This document shows positions 27,889 through 36,482 of a DNA stretch of 64,000 nt, piece by piece. A program made the translations under genes and the position numbers. Position 1 is the stretch's first letter; the number at the start of each line of letters is the position of its first letter. Source of the DNA: Stutzerimonas stutzeri (GTDB taxonomy: Bacteria > Pseudomonadota > Gammaproteobacteria > Pseudomonadales > Pseudomonadaceae); assembly GCF_000219605.1 (NCBI RefSeq), contig NC_015740.1, positions 4,464,001 through 4,528,000 on the forward strand, given 5' to 3'. The notes under the pieces were generated by a model. The model saw nothing but the letters and a program-made list of their open reading frames with translations, had not been told where the DNA came from and did no database searches.

Positions 27889-28263
27889 TCAGTCGCGCGA
27901 GCGACGCCAGTCATCGAGCTGGATCACGCGGCCCGGCTCGTCGGCCGGCTGGAACGGATGAGCCGCCAGCTCGATACGGCCAACCTGTGCCCCGAACATG
28001 ACGATGCTGCCGGGATGGCGCTGCTCGCCGGTGACGGTGAACTCGAAGCCATAGATCCGCGCGAGCCTCCGGCGGCCGCGGGCATCCGGCAGCAGCGTCA
28101 GCTTGCGAAAGGCGACGTTGCCATCGAGCAGCTCGACATCCAGCTTGTCGCAATGCCGACGCACCGCCTGCAGGGCACGCTCGCGAATGCCATGGGAATG
28201 CCAGAGCCAGGCGCCTGCGGCGGCCAGCAACATGAACAGGAACAGATTACCCAGCGTCAGCAT
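27889..28263 (-). CDS. DUF3301 family membrane-anchored protein
   Basis: 124 residues: one N-terminal helix (GNLFLFMLLAAAGAWLW) followed by HSHGIRERALQAVRRHCDKLDVELLDGNVAFRKL, the DUF3301 signature, and ending RVIQLDDWRRSRD. Function unknown. Tail-to-tail with the GTPase gene. Confidence 0.85.
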   Translation of the reverse strand: MLTLGNLFLFMLLAAAGAWLWHSHGIRERALQAVRRHCDKLDVELLDGNVAFRKLTLLPDARGRRRLARIYGFEFTVTGEQRHPGSIVMFGAQVGRIELAAHPFQPADEPGRVIQLDDWRRSRD

Positions 28264-28343
28264 GGCGCGCGCCCGTGTGGCCAGCGGGCGCCCAGCTTAG
28301 CAGGTCGCCGCCCGGCTACCCTGTGGAGGCCGTCGAACATCCG

Positions 28344-28751
28344 TCAGCTTTCCAGCCAGACATCGCGCGCCCAGTGCCAGACCGATTCCCAACTCTCCTC
28401 GGTCAGCTCGCCATCGTCGCCATCCCACAGGGTGACCTGCCCGTCCAGATCGACCACGTAATAGTCGCGTCCATCCTGGCAGATCGGGATGAGATCGCGC
28501 GGCACGCCGGCGTCCCATGCGTTGGCGGCGACTTCCGGCAGATAGGTATGCGACTGCGGGTCGGTAGCGGTGACCGGCTCCAGGCGTCCATAGATGACAT
28601 CGCTGACCTGCAGGAGGAATTCGCGCAGGCCGAACGGCAGGTTGATCAGCAACTGCTCCTCGATCTCCACCAGCAGATCGTCGTCCGGCAGCTCCAGCGG
28701 CACCGGAACCGGCTCGTTGAGTTCGCGCAGCTGTTCGATGACCTCTTCCAT
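28344..28751 (-). CDS. SMI1/KNR4 family protein
   Basis: 135 residues from the ATG at 28751 (AGGAGG five bases upstream; a GTG two codons earlier is embedded in that site). Acidic, with LPFGLREFLLQVSDV, PICQDGRDYYVVDLDGQVTLWD and EESWESVWHWARDVW, the SUKH/SMI1-KNR4 pattern. SUKH proteins are often immunity proteins of contact-dependent toxins, but no toxin gene is adjacent, so a housekeeping role is as likely. Confidence 0.82.
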   Translation of the reverse strand: MEEVIEQLRELNEPVPVPLELPDDDLLVEIEEQLLINLPFGLREFLLQVSDVIYGRLEPVTATDPQSHTYLPEVAANAWDAGVPRDLIPICQDGRDYYVVDLDGQVTLWDGDDGELTEESWESVWHWARDVWLES

Positions 28752-28982
28752 CTCCACCTCCTGTCGTAATGCCCCAGCGCCAGGCTCCGTTTATACAGCC
28801 CGCCGGATTGGCGAGCCAGTTCTGTCGGGTTAAAGTGCCTGACCGAGCAATACGCTCTGCTATTTGCGTTTCCCACTGATTCAGCGCGATCAACCGCATA
28901 GTCGCCGACATTAGGTAGCAACTTGCATTGGTGCCTGCCCGTCACCTCCGGTCCGGACGAGACCAGAACAAGGACACACACA

Positions 28983-31253
28983 ATGAGCACTACCGAAGCC
29001 CAGGACCTGCTCGAGGCGATCGACCGATGTGCCGATGAGCCCATCCATATTCCGGGCAGCATCCAGCCGCACGGCTTCCTGCTGGTGGTCAGCGAGCCCG
29101 ACTTGCGCATTCAGCAGGCCAGCGAGAACGTGCGCGACTGGCTGGACGTCGAGGCGCGTCAGCTGCTCGGGCAACCGCTGTCGGCCCTGCTGCCGATCGA
29201 GCGTATCCAGGCCGGCCTGCCGGCGCTGCAGGATGGCGATCACAACCCGTTCCACCTGAGCGACGTACAGCTCACCCTGCCGGGCGCGGACGACCTGCTC
29301 CTGGCGCTGATGGCGCACCGGCATCAGGGCCAGCTGATCCTCGAGTTCGAGCGCGCCGGCAACTCTGGCCAGGCCTACCAGGCGCTGTATCCGTTGATGC
29401 GCACCTTCGTGTCTCGCCTGCAGGAAGCCCGCGAACTCGAAGCGCTGTGTCAGCATGCGGTCGAAGAGGTCAAGCGCATCACCGGCTTCGGGCGCGTCAA
29501 GGCATACCGTTTCGATGCCGAAGACAACGGCCTGGTCCTGGCCGAAGTCGCCGACCCCGGCTACCCGTCCTATCTGGGCCTGTGCTTCCCGGCGGCGGAC
29601 ATTCCGCAACAGGCCCGGCGCCTGTACCGCGACAACCTGATTCGCGTGATCCAGGACGCCAACTACCAGCCGTCGCCCCTGGTGCCGACCCTGAACCCGA
29701 TTTCCGGCACGCCACTGGACCTGAGTTTTTCCGCCTTGCGCAGCGTCTCTCCGGTGCACCTGCAGTACATGCGCAACATGGGCACGCTGGCGTCGATGTC
29801 CATTTCCATCGTCATCCGCGACCGCCTGTGGGGATTGATCTCCTGCCACGATGCCCAGCCACGGCAGGTCAGCTACCAGACCCGTACCGCCTGCGAGCTG
29901 CTCGGCCGCATCCTTGCCCTGCAGATCGAGGCCAGGGAAACCGAGACCCTGGCGCAGCGCAAGCTGCAACTGCGTCAGCAGATCGTCCACCTGCTGTCGG
30001 CCATGGCCGACCGCGACAGCGTGGTGGAGGGCTTTCGCCAGGCGCCCGAGGTAGTGCTCGGCTTCGCCAAGGCCGAAGGCGCGGCCGTGATTTCCGCTGA
30101 CAACTGCGAGACCGTTGGCGATGCGCCGGACAGCGAACTGATCATGCAGCTCGCCCACTGGCTGGGCCAACGGCATGACCAGCTGGTCTTCCAGAGCGAC
30201 TGCGTCAGCCGCGACATTCCGCACCTGCCCGCGCTGGCCGAGCATTGTGCCGGCGTCATGGCCATCTCCATTTCCCGGCTGCACGCCCATTATCTGATCT
30301 GGTTCCGCCGCGAGCAGGTCAAGACCGTGAACTGGGCCGGCCAGCCGGAGAAGCAGATCGATCGCATCAGCGGTGCGCTCAGCCCCCGCCACAGTTTCGA
30401 ACGCTGGCAGGAGACGCTGCGCGGTTACTCGCATGCCTGGGATCAGGTCGAAATCGAAGGCGCGCTGGAGTTGCGCAACGCGGTGCTTGGCATCGTGCTG
30501 CGCAAGGCCGAGGAAATGGCCCAGCTGGCCGGCGAGCTGCGCGCCAGCAACAAGGAACTGGAGGCCTTCTCCTACAGCGTGTCCCACGACCTGCGAGCGC
30601 CACTGCGGCATATCGCCGGCTATACCGAACTGCTCGGAGAAATGGAAAGCAGCCAGCTCAGCGAGCGCGGCATGCGCTTTCTCGACAATATCGCCGACGC
30701 CGCACGTTTCGCCGGCACACTGGTCGACAACCTGCTGAGCTTCTCGCAGATGGGCCGCGCCGCCCTGCGCCTGTCGGACGTCGACCTCGGTGCGCTGGTC
30801 GCCTCGATTCGCGAGGAGCTGGCGCCGGACTGCGAGGGGCGACAGATCGAATGGCACCTGCTGCCGATGCCGATCGTCGTCGCCGATGCCGCCTTCATTC
30901 ACATGGTGCTACGCAACCTCATCGACAACGCGGTGAAGTACAGCCGGACCCGCGACGTCGCGGTCATCGAGGTCGGCGCAGAACAGCGCTCGGGCGAGGT
31001 CGTGGTCTACGTGCGGGACAACGGTGTCGGCTTCGACATGCAATATGCCGGCAAGCTGTTCGGCGTATTCCAGCACCTGCATCGCATGGAAGAGTTCGAG
31101 GGCACCGGCATCGGCCTGGCCAGCGTGCGGCGCATCGTCGAGCGCCACGATGGCCGCGTGTGGGCCGAGGGCCAGCTGGACAAGGGCGCCACCTTCTATT
31201 TCGCACTGCCTAAACTGACTTACACATCGTCCCTCCTGGACCGAGACATCTGA
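28983..31253 (+). CDS. bphP: Bacteriophytochrome histidine kinase
   Basis: 756 residues from the ATG at 28983. Order: PAS with C16 (AIDRCADEPIHIPGSIQPHG), the biliverdin attachment cysteine of bacteriophytochromes; GAF (YLGLCFPAADIPQQARRLY, about 145-310); PHY with the tongue motif SPRHSFERW (about 330-500); HisKA with H535 (SYSVSHDLRAPLRH); and HATPase (about 610-750). It is a red/far-red light sensing kinase. The heme oxygenase that makes its chromophore is the fourth gene of the same run, and the stop overlaps a response regulator gene. Confidence 0.96.
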   Translation: MSTTEAQDLLEAIDRCADEPIHIPGSIQPHGFLLVVSEPDLRIQQASENVRDWLDVEARQLLGQPLSALLPIERIQAGLPALQDGDHNPFHLSDVQLTLPGADDLLLALMAHRHQGQLILEFERAGNSGQAYQALYPLMRTFVSRLQEARELEALCQHAVEEVKRITGFGRVKAYRFDAEDNGLVLAEVADPGYPSYLGLCFPAADIPQQARRLYRDNLIRVIQDANYQPSPLVPTLNPISGTPLDLSFSALRSVSPVHLQYMRNMGTLASMSISIVIRDRLWGLISCHDAQPRQVSYQTRTACELLGRILALQIEARETETLAQRKLQLRQQIVHLLSAMADRDSVVEGFRQAPEVVLGFAKAEGAAVISADNCETVGDAPDSELIMQLAHWLGQRHDQLVFQSDCVSRDIPHLPALAEHCAGVMAISISRLHAHYLIWFRREQVKTVNWAGQPEKQIDRISGALSPRHSFERWQETLRGYSHAWDQVEIEGALELRNAVLGIVLRKAEEMAQLAGELRASNKELEAFSYSVSHDLRAPLRHIAGYTELLGEMESSQLSERGMRFLDNIADAARFAGTLVDNLLSFSQMGRAALRLSDVDLGALVASIREELAPDCEGRQIEWHLLPMPIVVADAAFIHMVLRNLIDNAVKYSRTRDVAVIEVGAEQRSGEVVVYVRDNGVGFDMQYAGKLFGVFQHLHRMEEFEGTGIGLASVRRIVERHDGRVWAEGQLDKGATFYFALPKLTYTSSLLDRDI

Positions 31254-31729
31254 TGCTGAAACCGATACTGCTGGTGGAGGACAACCCCCACGACCTGGAA
31301 CTGACGCTGATCGCCCTGGAGCGCAGCCAGCTGGCCAACGACGTGGTGGTGATGCGAGACGGCGCCGAGGCGCTGAGCTATCTGCAGCGCACCGGCGCCT
31401 ACGCCGACCGCGCCGATGGAAACCCGGCCGTCCTGCTGCTGGACCTGAAACTGCCGAAGGTCGACGGACTGGAAGTGCTCAAGACCGTGCGCGAGACCAC
31501 CGAGCTGCGCAGTATTCCGGTGGTCATGCTGACCTCCTCGAGGGAAGAGCCCGACCTGATGAAGGCTTACGAGCTCGGGGTGAACGCTTACGTGGTCAAA
31601 CCGGTCGAATTCAAGGATTTTGTCGCCGCAATCTCCGATCTCGGCATCTTCTGGGCCGTGCTCAACGAACCGCCGCCGGGCTCCCTGCGGCTCAAGCGTG
31701 CGCGCAACAAAGAAGAAAAGAACTCATAA
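31253..31729 (+). CDS. Single-domain response regulator (phytochrome-associated)
   Basis: 158 residues; its ATG overlaps the phytochrome stop (TGATG). CheY-like receiver with phospho-acceptor D64 in LLLDLKLPKVDG and the KPVEF lysine; no output domain. This resembles Rcp1-type regulators paired with phytochromes. It is presumably the phospho-target of the upstream kinase. Confidence 0.92.
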   Translation: MLKPILLVEDNPHDLELTLIALERSQLANDVVVMRDGAEALSYLQRTGAYADRADGNPAVLLLDLKLPKVDGLEVLKTVRETTELRSIPVVMLTSSREEPDLMKAYELGVNAYVVKPVEFKDFVAAISDLGIFWAVLNEPPPGSLRLKRARNKEEKNS

Positions 31730-31763
31730 CGAAACGGTCCGCCTTGCCTGGCGGACCGTTTCG
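31730..31763. other. Perfect 14-bp stem-loop between response regulator and hybrid kinase genes
   Basis: Arms at 31730-31743 and 31750-31763 are perfectly complementary (CGAAACGGTCCGCC and its complement) around a 6-base loop, starting at the base after the response regulator stop. There is no T run on either side, so it is a structured intercistronic element, possibly an RNA processing or attenuation site, rather than a standard terminator. Confidence 0.75.
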
Positions 31764-31792
31764 ACGATCCCTGCTCCCTCGACAGGACGGAT

Positions 31793-34198
31793 ATGCCAGC
31801 GTCAAAGAACATCAGTGTCCTGTTCATCGAGGACAGCCGGCATGATGCCGAACTGGCCCAGCTGGCGCTGGAACGCAGCGGCTACACCTTGCAGACGGAG
31901 CTGGTCTACAACCACGCCGGGGTGGTCGAAGCGTTACAGCGACGCCGCTTCGATCTGATCCTGGCGGATTTCATCCTGCCCGGTTTCTCCGGCAGCCAGG
32001 CGCTGCAGGAGGCCCGAAGGCTCGCCCCGCAGACCCCCTTCATCTTCCTTTCCGGCGTGTTCAGCGAAGAGCACGCGGTAAACATGATGCGCTCCGGCGC
32101 CGTCGACTACGTGCTAAAGCAGAACCTCGGCTTTCTGCCCAAGGCCGTGGAACGGGCGTTGGGCGAGGTCAACGAGCGCCGCCGGCGTCTGCAGGCCGAA
32201 CAGGCGCTGCGCGAGGTGGAAGTGCGCGCGCGCCTGGCGATCGATGCCGCGCGGCTGGGCATGTGGGACTACGAGCCGCAGAGCGGCACCCTGATCTGGG
32301 ACGAACGCTGTCGCAGCATGCTCGGCCTCGATACGGAGGCGCCGGTGAGCATGGGGCTGTTCGAGCAACTCCTGCACCCCGAGGATCGCGAGCGGATTCA
32401 CGACGAAGTGATCCGCGCCATCTCCGGCGAGGATGCCGGCGAGTTCTGCACCTGTTATCGCGTGGTGTTCGGCGACGGCAGCATTCGCTGGATGGAGACC
32501 CGCGGCCAGGCCTTCTTCGAGAGCGGTCAGTGCACGCGCTTCGTCGGTGTGGTCATGGACATCACCGAGCAGCAGCTGACTACCCAGAGTCTGCGACAGA
32601 TCAACGAAACCCTGGGCGAGCGGGTCGAGGAGCGCACCCGCGAACGCGACCGGACCTGGGAGCTCTCCCGCGACCTGCTCGCCGTCACCGAGCTGGACAT
32701 GCTGCCGGTGGCGCTCAATCCGTTCTGGGAGAACGCGCTCGGCTGGTCATACAGCGAACTGATGCAACGGCCTTTGACCCAGCTGGTGCATCCCGACGAT
32801 CTGCAGGCGACGCTGGAAGAGAACGCCAATGTCGGCCGCGGCAAGGTCACCAACCGCTTCGTCAACCGCATGCGCCACCGCGACGGCAGCTACCGCTGGC
32901 TGTCGTGGTCGGCCGTGGCCGATGGCGGACGCATCTATTCGGCGGCGCGTGACATCACCAGCGAAATCGCCGCGGTGGACAAGCTGGCCGAGGCCAACCG
33001 CGAGCTGCGTGCGCAGATTCAGGAGCGCGAGCGGGTCGAAGCCACCCTGCAGCAGATGCAGCGCCTGGAAGCGGTGGGTCAGCTGACCGCCGGGGTCGCC
33101 CACGATTTCAACAACCTGCTCACCGTCATTCTCACCAGTGCCAGCTTCCTGAAGAACGATCTGGAGCAGGGCGCACCGCTTGAACGCAGCCTGCGTCGAT
33201 TGCAGTACATCCGCGAGTCCGGCGAACGCGGCGCCACCCTCACCGGCCAGCTGCTTGCCTTCGCCCGCCGCCAGCAGCTGGCACCCACCGCCATCGACCT
33301 CAACGACACCCTGGTCAGCCTGCTCAGCCTGCTGAAGAGCACGCTCGGCGGCAGCGTCAGCATCGAGACCGATACCCAGGCGGACATCTGGCATGCGCTG
33401 GTCGACCCGACCCAGATCGAGATGATCATTCTCAACCTGGCGATCAACGCCCGCGATGCCATGGGCGACGGTGGCCGGCTGACGCTGGGTACGCGCAACG
33501 TGGTGGTCACCGAGCCGGCGCTGCGGGCTGAAGATCCGGCGCCGGGCGAGTACGTGGTGCTCTCGGTCACCGACACCGGTACCGGCATGAGCGAGGAAGT
33601 GCTGAGCAAGGCGTTCGAACCTTTCTTCACCACCAAGGAAGTCGGCAAGGGCTCCGGCCTCGGCCTGGCGCAGGTGTTCGGCTTCGCCAAGCAGTCCGGT
33701 GGCGGCGCGCGCATCGAAAGCCGTGTGGGGGTCGGCACCACCGTGAAGGTGTTCCTGCCACGCACCGCGGCGCCGGAGCAGCCGGAACAGGCCACGGCGC
33801 TGAGTGCGGGCAGCCACGACGAGAACAGCCAACACCGCATCCTGCTGGTGGACGATGACCACAGCGTGCGCGAGGTGACGGCGCAGATGCTGGAAAACCT
33901 CGGCTTCGCCGTCACCGAGGCGGAAAGCGGCGACCATGCGCTGCAGCTGCTCCGCGACGGAGCGGCGGTGGACCTGCTGCTGGCGGATTTCGCCATGCCG
34001 GGGATGAACGGCGGTGAACTGGCCCGCGCGGTGCGCGTTCGCCGCCCGCAGCTGCCGGTGGTTTTCGTCACCGGCTATGCCGAGCTCTGCGAGCTTGGCC
34101 TGGACGGCTATTCGATCATCCAGAAGCCGTTTCGCGAGGAACAGCTGGCCAACAAGATCCACCTCGCGCTGCGCGAAGGCAGCCTGGCCGATGGCTGA
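31793..34198 (+). CDS. Hybrid sensor kinase, REC-PAS-PAS-HisKA-HATPase-REC
   Basis: 801 residues. N-terminal receiver with D59 (LILADFILPGFSG), two PAS domains (about 140-265 and 300-405), a coiled linker, HisKA with H437 (LTAGVAHDFNNLLTVI), HATPase (ending GSGLGLAQVFGFAKQSGGG) and a C-terminal receiver with D732 (LLLADFAMPGMNG). No membrane segment, so cytosolic. Placed between the phytochrome and heme oxygenase genes it probably belongs to the same light-response phosphorelay. Confidence 0.9.
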   Translation: MPASKNISVLFIEDSRHDAELAQLALERSGYTLQTELVYNHAGVVEALQRRRFDLILADFILPGFSGSQALQEARRLAPQTPFIFLSGVFSEEHAVNMMRSGAVDYVLKQNLGFLPKAVERALGEVNERRRRLQAEQALREVEVRARLAIDAARLGMWDYEPQSGTLIWDERCRSMLGLDTEAPVSMGLFEQLLHPEDRERIHDEVIRAISGEDAGEFCTCYRVVFGDGSIRWMETRGQAFFESGQCTRFVGVVMDITEQQLTTQSLRQINETLGERVEERTRERDRTWELSRDLLAVTELDMLPVALNPFWENALGWSYSELMQRPLTQLVHPDDLQATLEENANVGRGKVTNRFVNRMRHRDGSYRWLSWSAVADGGRIYSAARDITSEIAAVDKLAEANRELRAQIQERERVEATLQQMQRLEAVGQLTAGVAHDFNNLLTVILTSASFLKNDLEQGAPLERSLRRLQYIRESGERGATLTGQLLAFARRQQLAPTAIDLNDTLVSLLSLLKSTLGGSVSIETDTQADIWHALVDPTQIEMIILNLAINARDAMGDGGRLTLGTRNVVVTEPALRAEDPAPGEYVVLSVTDTGTGMSEEVLSKAFEPFFTTKEVGKGSGLGLAQVFGFAKQSGGGARIESRVGVGTTVKVFLPRTAAPEQPEQATALSAGSHDENSQHRILLVDDDHSVREVTAQMLENLGFAVTEAESGDHALQLLRDGAAVDLLLADFAMPGMNGGELARAVRVRRPQLPVVFVTGYAELCELGLDGYSIIQKPFREEQLANKIHLALREGSLADG

Positions 34199-34745
34199 AT
34201 TGCGCATGCGCCTGCGGCAGGCTACGGCGCCGCTGCACGATCGGGTCGACAGCGCCTTCTCGGGCTTCGATCTGCAGGACCCGGACGATTACCGCCGCTT
34301 TCTGCGGGCCCACTATCGGGTGCTCTGCGCCGCAGAACGAGCCCTCGAGCAGGCCGCCATCGGCGATGTGCTGGACGACTGGCCCGCGCGGGTCCGGCGT
34401 CACGCCCTGGGCAAGGACCTCGCTCAACTCGGCTGTGCGTTGCCCTCGCCCGCACCGCTGGCAAAACCCACCGACAACGCCGCCTGCTGGGGCATCGCCT
34501 ATGTGCTCGAAGGATCGCGTCTGGGCGGCCGGGTGCTGGCGCGACGCCTGCGTGAGGCGAATCCACAGGCTCCGACCCGCTACCTCGAACATGGCGATGT
34601 CGCCGTGCTCTGGCCAGGCTTTCTCGCCCGCCTCGAACGTGACGCCGCCCGTTGTGCCTGGGAACCGATGCTGGCGGCGGCAGAGGCCACCTTCGCCCTG
34701 TTCGCCGAAGCCGCCACGCAGGAGCGGGCCTGCGAACCCGGTTAA
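34191..34745 (+). CDS. bphO: Biliverdin-producing heme oxygenase
   Basis: 184 residues from the ATG at 34191, which overlaps the kinase stop by eight bases. The heme-ligand histidine is H16 (TAPLHDRVDSAFSG), with the distal helix region CWGIAYVLEGSRLGGRVLARRL. It opens heme to biliverdin, the chromophore of the phytochrome encoded upstream. Ends just before a terminator and the left end of the transposon. Confidence 0.93.
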   Translation: MAELRMRLRQATAPLHDRVDSAFSGFDLQDPDDYRRFLRAHYRVLCAAERALEQAAIGDVLDDWPARVRRHALGKDLAQLGCALPSPAPLAKPTDNAACWGIAYVLEGSRLGGRVLARRLREANPQAPTRYLEHGDVAVLWPGFLARLERDAARCAWEPMLAAAEATFALFAEAATQERACEPG

Positions 34746-34747
34746 GC

Positions 34748-34770
34748 AAAAAGGCCCCGCGGGGCCTTTC
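34748..34770. terminator. Bidirectional terminator after bphO
   Basis: Palindrome AAAAAGGCCCCGCGGGGCCTTT with T-rich DNA on one side and A-rich on the other. It can terminate bphO from the left and, on the minus strand, transcripts leaving the transposon. Before insertion it probably also ended glmS. Confidence 0.8.
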
Positions 34771-34780
34771 TACTTTCTAC

Positions 34781-34785
34781 ACACC
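34781..34785. repeat. Possible left copy of the target site duplication (ACACC)
   Basis: ACACC at 34781-34785 equals the five bases following the right end (57294-57298). Four extra bases (GTGG) separate it from the TGTGGG terminus, so either the left end begins at 34786 or the junction was altered. Confidence 0.4.
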
Positions 34786-34789
34786 GTGG

Positions 34790-35015
34790 TGTGGGATGCA
34801 AATAAAGTTTCATCCTAACCCTAAAAACAGAGAGAAACGTCGCGCGCTCTCCTATTCATAAAAAATCCCTTTTATATCAGTATGTTGTGAGCACTTACAC
34901 CCGAGACTGGATCGTTTTGCCTTTCATGGGAGAATGATTAAGGGCGCTAAAGTATCATCCTAATTTTCGCCCAGGCTCGAAAAATACGGTAAATGGTGAA
35001 AATAAAGATTCATCC
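34790..35015. repeat. Transposon left end with three spaced TnsB-type sites
   Basis: Copies of the motif (A)AATAAAGnTTCATCC at 34799-34816, 34944-34960 (GCTAAAGTATCATCC) and 34999-35015. The wide spacing is like the left end of Tn7, which has three separated TnsB sites. The DNA here is AT-rich relative to the chromosome. Confidence 0.85.
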
Positions 35016-35311
35016 TTTTCCGATGTTGCCCGTTCCAACACGTAAGCAGTCAGTCAGAAAAAACACATAGATCCAATCCCTAGCGAGCATTGAGTTCTCT
35101 CATCCGTGCCAACTGCTCCAACCCTTGGACGCCCTAAATGCTTACCCAAAAAAATCAACACCTTCTTTTAAAAACACAATCAAAAATGACTCCCTTATAT
35201 CCATTTAACCTAAACAGCCTTCCCCCCACTGCACTAGCTAGGGCTCGTAGTTCGGCGCAAGGCTGAAGTCGCTTGGCTGCTTCGCTGTGCAGATCCATGA
35301 CCCACTTTCCA
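35016..35311. other. AT-rich gene-free stretch inside the left end
   Basis: From the last left-end site to the degP stop there is no supportable gene. A 60-codon minus-strand frame (35155-35337) starts at TTG inside degP without a ribosome site and looks spurious. No terminator with a clear T run was seen here for the long cargo operon. Confidence 0.6.
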
Positions 35312-36475
35312 TCAAACTCCCGGTTGTAGTTCCACAAGCATCTCGCGAGTCTTGCCGGCCCGCTCCACTAACAAGACCACAACATCTCCAACGTTCTTGT
35401 CGTCTAGCCGGGCCTGTAATGTGGTGACGTCGTCGACGGCGATACCGTCGATGCTGATAACGCGATCGCCGGGCACGATGCCGCCTGCGGTGACCTCGAC
35501 GCCGACGAGCCCGGCCCTGTGCGCCGCCGAGCCCGGCGTCACGCGCAATACGAATACGCCCTTACTGCCGGTCAGCGCCTGCAGACGCGCGTTGAGCTGC
35601 TCATCCACCTCGATGCCCAGCGCCGGACGGATGTACTTGCCGGTCTTTATGAGTTGCGGCACCACGCGCATGACGGTATCGACCGGCACCGCAAAGCCGA
35701 TGCCGGCCGAGGCGCCAGACGGACTGTAGATGGCGGTATTGATGCCGATCAGCCGCCCAGCCGAATCGAGCAGCGGGCCACCGGAATTGCCGGGGTTGAT
35801 AGCGGCGTCGGTCTGGATCAGGTGGTCAATGGCCGGGCCACTGGCGTCGCCGGAAAGGGTGCGGTCAAGCGCCGAGACGATGCCGGTGGTGAGCGTCCAG
35901 TCGAGCCCGAAGGGATTGCCAATGGCAAAGACCTTTTGCCCCACCTTGAGATCGGTACTGGTGCCCACCGGCACCGCCGGCGGGCGCTTGAAGCCGACGC
36001 CAATCTTGAGTACCGCGATGTCGTGCGCAGGACTGGCGCCAACGAGCGCAGCCTGATAATCGCGACCGTCGGCGAGTTTGACCGCGGCAGACGATGCCCC
36101 CTGGATCACGTGGAAGTTGGTCACCACGTGGCCGGCATCGTCCCAGATGAAGCCGGAGCCGGTGCCGCGCGGCACGGAAAAGACATTGCGCGACCAGACG
36201 TCACGCACTAGTTGCGCCGTGGTGATGTAAACCACCGACCCGCGCGATTTCTCGAACAGCTCGATGGTGGTTTTTTCGTCGGCGGCCAGGTCGCCGCGCG
36301 GCGTCACCGTGCGCTCCTGCGTTTCGTGGGGACTGAACCAGGCTTCGATGGCGGGCAGGAACTGCCACAGCAGCATGAGTGCGGCGATGCAGCCAGTGAT
36401 GACGAGCCAGCGCCGGATGAATCGATCCGGCGCCGGGCGGCTGTAGGGGTCGGGGTAGGTCACGTCATTCTCCAT
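35312..36475 (-). CDS. degP: DegP/HtrA-type membrane-anchored serine protease (cargo)
   Basis: 387 residues. One N-terminal membrane helix (WLVITGCIAALMLLWQFL), a trypsin-like domain with the triad H122 (VVTNFHV), D152 (AHDIAVLK) and S231 (NPGNSGGPLLD), and one C-terminal PDZ domain (about 275-380). Shorter than E. coli DegP, which has two PDZ domains and a signal peptide, so it is closer to DegS in layout. It degrades misfolded periplasmic proteins. Last gene of the stress-tolerance cargo; seven bases after the M48 gene. Confidence 0.93.
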   Translation of the reverse strand: MENDVTYPDPYSRPAPDRFIRRWLVITGCIAALMLLWQFLPAIEAWFSPHETQERTVTPRGDLAADEKTTIELFEKSRGSVVYITTAQLVRDVWSRNVFSVPRGTGSGFIWDDAGHVVTNFHVIQGASSAAVKLADGRDYQAALVGASPAHDIAVLKIGVGFKRPPAVPVGTSTDLKVGQKVFAIGNPFGLDWTLTTGIVSALDRTLSGDASGPAIDHLIQTDAAINPGNSGGPLLDSAGRLIGINTAIYSPSGASAGIGFAVPVDTVMRVVPQLIKTGKYIRPALGIEVDEQLNARLQALTGSKGVFVLRVTPGSAAHRAGLVGVEVTAGGIVPGDRVISIDGIAVDDVTTLQARLDDKNVGDVVVLLVERAGKTREMLVELQPGV

Positions 36476-36482
36476 GTTGAAA

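Noticed and set aside
28344..28751. SMI1/KNR4 protein as part of a toxin-immunity system
   Set aside because: No toxin, secretion or polymorphic-toxin gene is adjacent, so there is no support beyond the family name.
28911..30902. 663-codon minus-strand frame opposite bphP
   Set aside because: Antisense shadow of a well-defined phytochrome gene.
35155..35337. 60-codon minus-strand frame in the transposon left end
   Set aside because: Starts at TTG inside degP, no ribosome site, AT-rich region, no recognisable family.
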